The notes below the pieces were generated by a model, which ran no database searches, was not told the origin of the DNA, and worked only from the letters and a program-made list of their open reading frames with translations. A program made the position numbers and the translations under genes. Positions 5,535 to 7,056 of a stretch of DNA of 7,056 nt are shown in pieces. Within the stretch, counting starts at the first letter, position 1; each line of letters begins with the position of its first letter. Source of the DNA: an uncultured bacterium (GTDB lineage Bacteria; Bacteroidota; Bacteroidia; Bacteroidales; JACABE01); contig CAIWDQ010000468.1 of assembly GCA_903911455.1 (NCBI GenBank), forward strand, positions 1-7,056, in the 5' to 3' direction.

Positions 5535-7056
5535 TTAATGTTTACGTCTGTGTTGTATTATACCTCCTGAAGCTTCTTTAACAGTATTTGCAAATACAAA
5601 TGCTTTTGGATCAATTTCGTAAACCAGATTCTTTAGTTTACGCATTTCAAGTCTGGTTACGATGGTAAATATGATATCACAATTACTGCTTTCCTGAAAT
5701 TTACCGGGTAAAAACCCTCTCACACTTTTATATACCGTAATCGCTTTCCCGAGTTTATTAACCAAATTGTATTTAATCTCTTCACTTTTCTCCGAGATGA
5801 TTGTAATACCCGAATATGCCTGTATCCCTTCTACAACATAATCAATACTTTTGCTGGCTGCATAATATGTCAAAATTGAATAGAGCGCAGTTTCGATACC
5901 GAACTTAAATGCTGCAATTGAAAAGATAAAAATATTTATACCTAAAATAATTTCTGAAATTGTAAATGACGTGCGTTTTAAAGTATATAAAGCAAGTACT
6001 TCGATGCCATCCAAGGCTGCACCTGCCCGCATTACGAATCCTATTCCGATACCTAAAAATACACCTCCGAAGATAGAAATTAATAACTTATCGGAAGTAT
6101 ATGCCACATCAGGCAACATAATCAGGCATAAACCAAGCAATATAACGCTAATAAAAGTTTTTAGGGCAAAGGTGAGATTTACCGAGAAATAACTTATGAT
6201 AATTAGTGGCAGATTAAATAATATAATAACTATAGCTAGATTTATATGATATAATTCGTGGATAAGGAGCGAGATACCTGTAACGCCACCATCAAAAAAG
6301 CGATTAGGAACAAGGAAACCCTTTAATGCGAAACCGGCAATGATTATTCCAAAAATAATAAAGAAAGAATCTTTTAAAATTTCAAGTGTTTTAATTCCTT
6401 TTGAGTGCCCCAGACTTGATTCCAGATTGTCTTTTAATTGTTTAAGGTTATGATGTTTTTGATTATTTCTATCATGTTTTGCTGTATTGGTATAAAAAGT
6501 ATGGTTATTAAAAAATTCAATTTGATAAATATTCCATTCAATGTGAGTTTTTATCTTACCTAGTTTCTTAAATTCATGAAAAAGTTTATCAGCATAATAA
6601 AAATAATTATCACCACCTATATAATATACATCTGCATCACACAAAATTTCGCCTAAATGATTTTTTAGAGATTTAGTGAATTTTGTTGACATTATCATCC
6701 TGCAAATCTCATTTATTTGATCTTTTGTATAATCATAATCAGGCAAATACTCCCAGGCTATTATACACGATGCCTCTTCGTGCTCTTTATGATGCTGCAT
6801 GAAACCCGTATCGTGAAACAAAGCTGCAGTTTTTACCAAAATTAATTCCTCTTCAGTTATATTTTCTGATAAAGCAATATGTTCTGCTGCTATGATAACA
6901 TTCTTAGTATGTTCTACATTATGATAGCTTATATAAGAGGGAAGTTCTTTTTCTAATCTTTCTTTGATTTGCCTTGAGGTTAAAAACTTTCCTTCCTTAC
7001 CTGCAAACGGAGAATCGTTAACTAAAAAGTTCAAAGAAATAGTAGGCTCATCTATC
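5535..7056 (-). CDS. HD-domain phosphohydrolase fused to a YitT/DUF2179 membrane protein, with a TypA-like N-terminus; 5' end outside window
   Basis: The frame is open from the right edge to TAA at 5535. Residue numbers here count from the TTG at 7034. After a TypA-like segment (up to residue 31), an HD domain spans about 32-180. It has YHNVEHT (37-43), FHDTG (73-77) with His74-Asp75, and CDAD (132-135); His42, His74, Asp75 and Asp133 are the expected metal ligands, suggesting a phosphohydrolase whose substrate is unknown. A polar linker (about 181-215) leads to a YitT-type membrane region (about 222-400) with several helices and FDGGVTGISLL (247-257). It ends in a soluble DUF2179 domain (about 403-490) with EIDPKAFVF (473-481). 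YitT proteins are of poorly known function. There is no ATG, GTG or TTG between the TypA-like segment and the HD motif, and the TTG lacks a ribosome site, so 7034 is not a credible start. The HD protein's own N-terminus is therefore missing or replaced. Confidence 0.85.
   Translation of the reverse strand, partial: IDEPTISLNFLVNDSPFAGKEGKFLTSRQIKERLEKELPSYISYHNVEHTKNVIIAAEHIALSENITEEELILVKTAALFHDTGFMQHHKEHEEASCIIAWEYLPDYDYTKDQINEICRMIMSTKFTKSLKNHLGEILCDADVYYIGGDNYFYYADKLFHEFKKLGKIKTHIEWNIYQIEFFNNHTFYTNTAKHDRNNQKHHNLKQLKDNLESSLGHSKGIKTLEILKDSFFIIFGIIIAGFALKGFLVPNRFFDGGVTGISLLIHELYHINLAIVIILFNLPLIIISYFSVNLTFALKTFISVILLGLCLIMLPDVAYTSDKLLISIFGGVFLGIGIGFVMRAGAALDGIEVLALYTLKRTSFTISEIILGINIFIFSIAAFKFGIETALYSILTYYAASKSIDYVVEGIQAYSGITIISEKSEEIKYNLVNKLGKAITVYKSVRGFLPGKFQESSNCDIIFTIVTRLEMRKLKNLVYEIDPKAFVFANTVKEASGGIIQHRRKH
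6942..7056 (-). pseudogene. typA: Internal fragment of typA/bipA (ribosome-associated GTPase), broken at an in-frame junction
   Basis: In the same frame as the HD-YitT gene, the 38 codons from the window edge encode IDEPTISLNF followed by SPFAGKEGKFLTSRQIKERL and EKEL. This matches the conserved middle of TypA/BipA, just after the GTPase and second domains (E. coli BipA has DEPT, then SPFCGKEGKFVTSRQI and RLNKEL). TypA is a translational GTPase of about 600 residues acting in 50S assembly and stress. After LEKEL a normal TypA continues with a sequence like xxNVALRVE, but here the HD protein begins instead. The second half of TypA is therefore absent. The GTPase part would lie to the right of the window. 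This is either a real truncating fusion or an assembly chimera. Confidence 0.85.

Noticed and set aside
7032..7034. TTG at 7034 as the start codon of the HD-YitT protein
   Set aside because: It has no upstream ribosome-binding or promoter signal, the frame remains open to the window edge, and the residues on both sides of it belong to one continuous TypA match. It is an internal Leu codon.

Overview
The window is AT-rich and looks like a chromosomal stretch of a Bacteroidota bacterium, probably of the order Bacteroidales. Three signs point there: TAnnTTTG-type -7 boxes just upstream of three genes, A-rich leaders without strong Shine-Dalgarno sites, and protein families typical of that phylum. 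These families are a periplasmic S41 peptidase of about 600 residues, a small rhomboid with an acidic tail, a bifunctional Nnr and an HD-domain/YitT membrane protein. The order-level assignment is inference.

Layout. Positions 1-3482 hold a minus-strand run of four closely spaced genes, read from right to left. They are a rhomboid intramembrane protease (3482-2772), bifunctional NAD(P)H-hydrate epimerase/dehydratase nnr (2756-1152), a ZIP-family metal transporter (1103-339), and the first 111 residues of a family 2 glycosyltransferase (335 to the left edge). The gaps are 15, 48 and 3 bp, so this is probably one operon, with a possible internal promoter before the ZIP gene. A short divergent promoter region (3483-3635) separates it from a plus-strand secreted S41 C-terminal-processing protease (3636-5420). 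A hairpin terminator at 5468-5501 lies between that gene and the convergent minus-strand gene at 5535-7056. The latter encodes an N-terminal HD metal-phosphohydrolase domain joined to a YitT/DUF2179 membrane protein.

The most notable observation is at the right edge. The reading frame of the HD-YitT protein stays open to base 7056, and its first ~38 residues are not HD sequence. They closely match the middle of the ribosome-associated GTPase TypA/BipA. The frame switches from TypA to the HD protein at a Leu-Glu-Lys-Glu-Leu stretch (6942-6956). This is either a genuine truncating fusion of typA or, more likely, a chimeric assembly join at short shared sequence close to the window edge.

The genes otherwise look like housekeeping and envelope functions: metabolite repair of damaged NAD(P)H, metal transport, membrane and periplasmic proteolysis, and glycan synthesis. 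I see no CRISPR array, insertion sequence, tRNA, rRNA or recognisable defence system. All gaps between genes are shorter than 300 bp.
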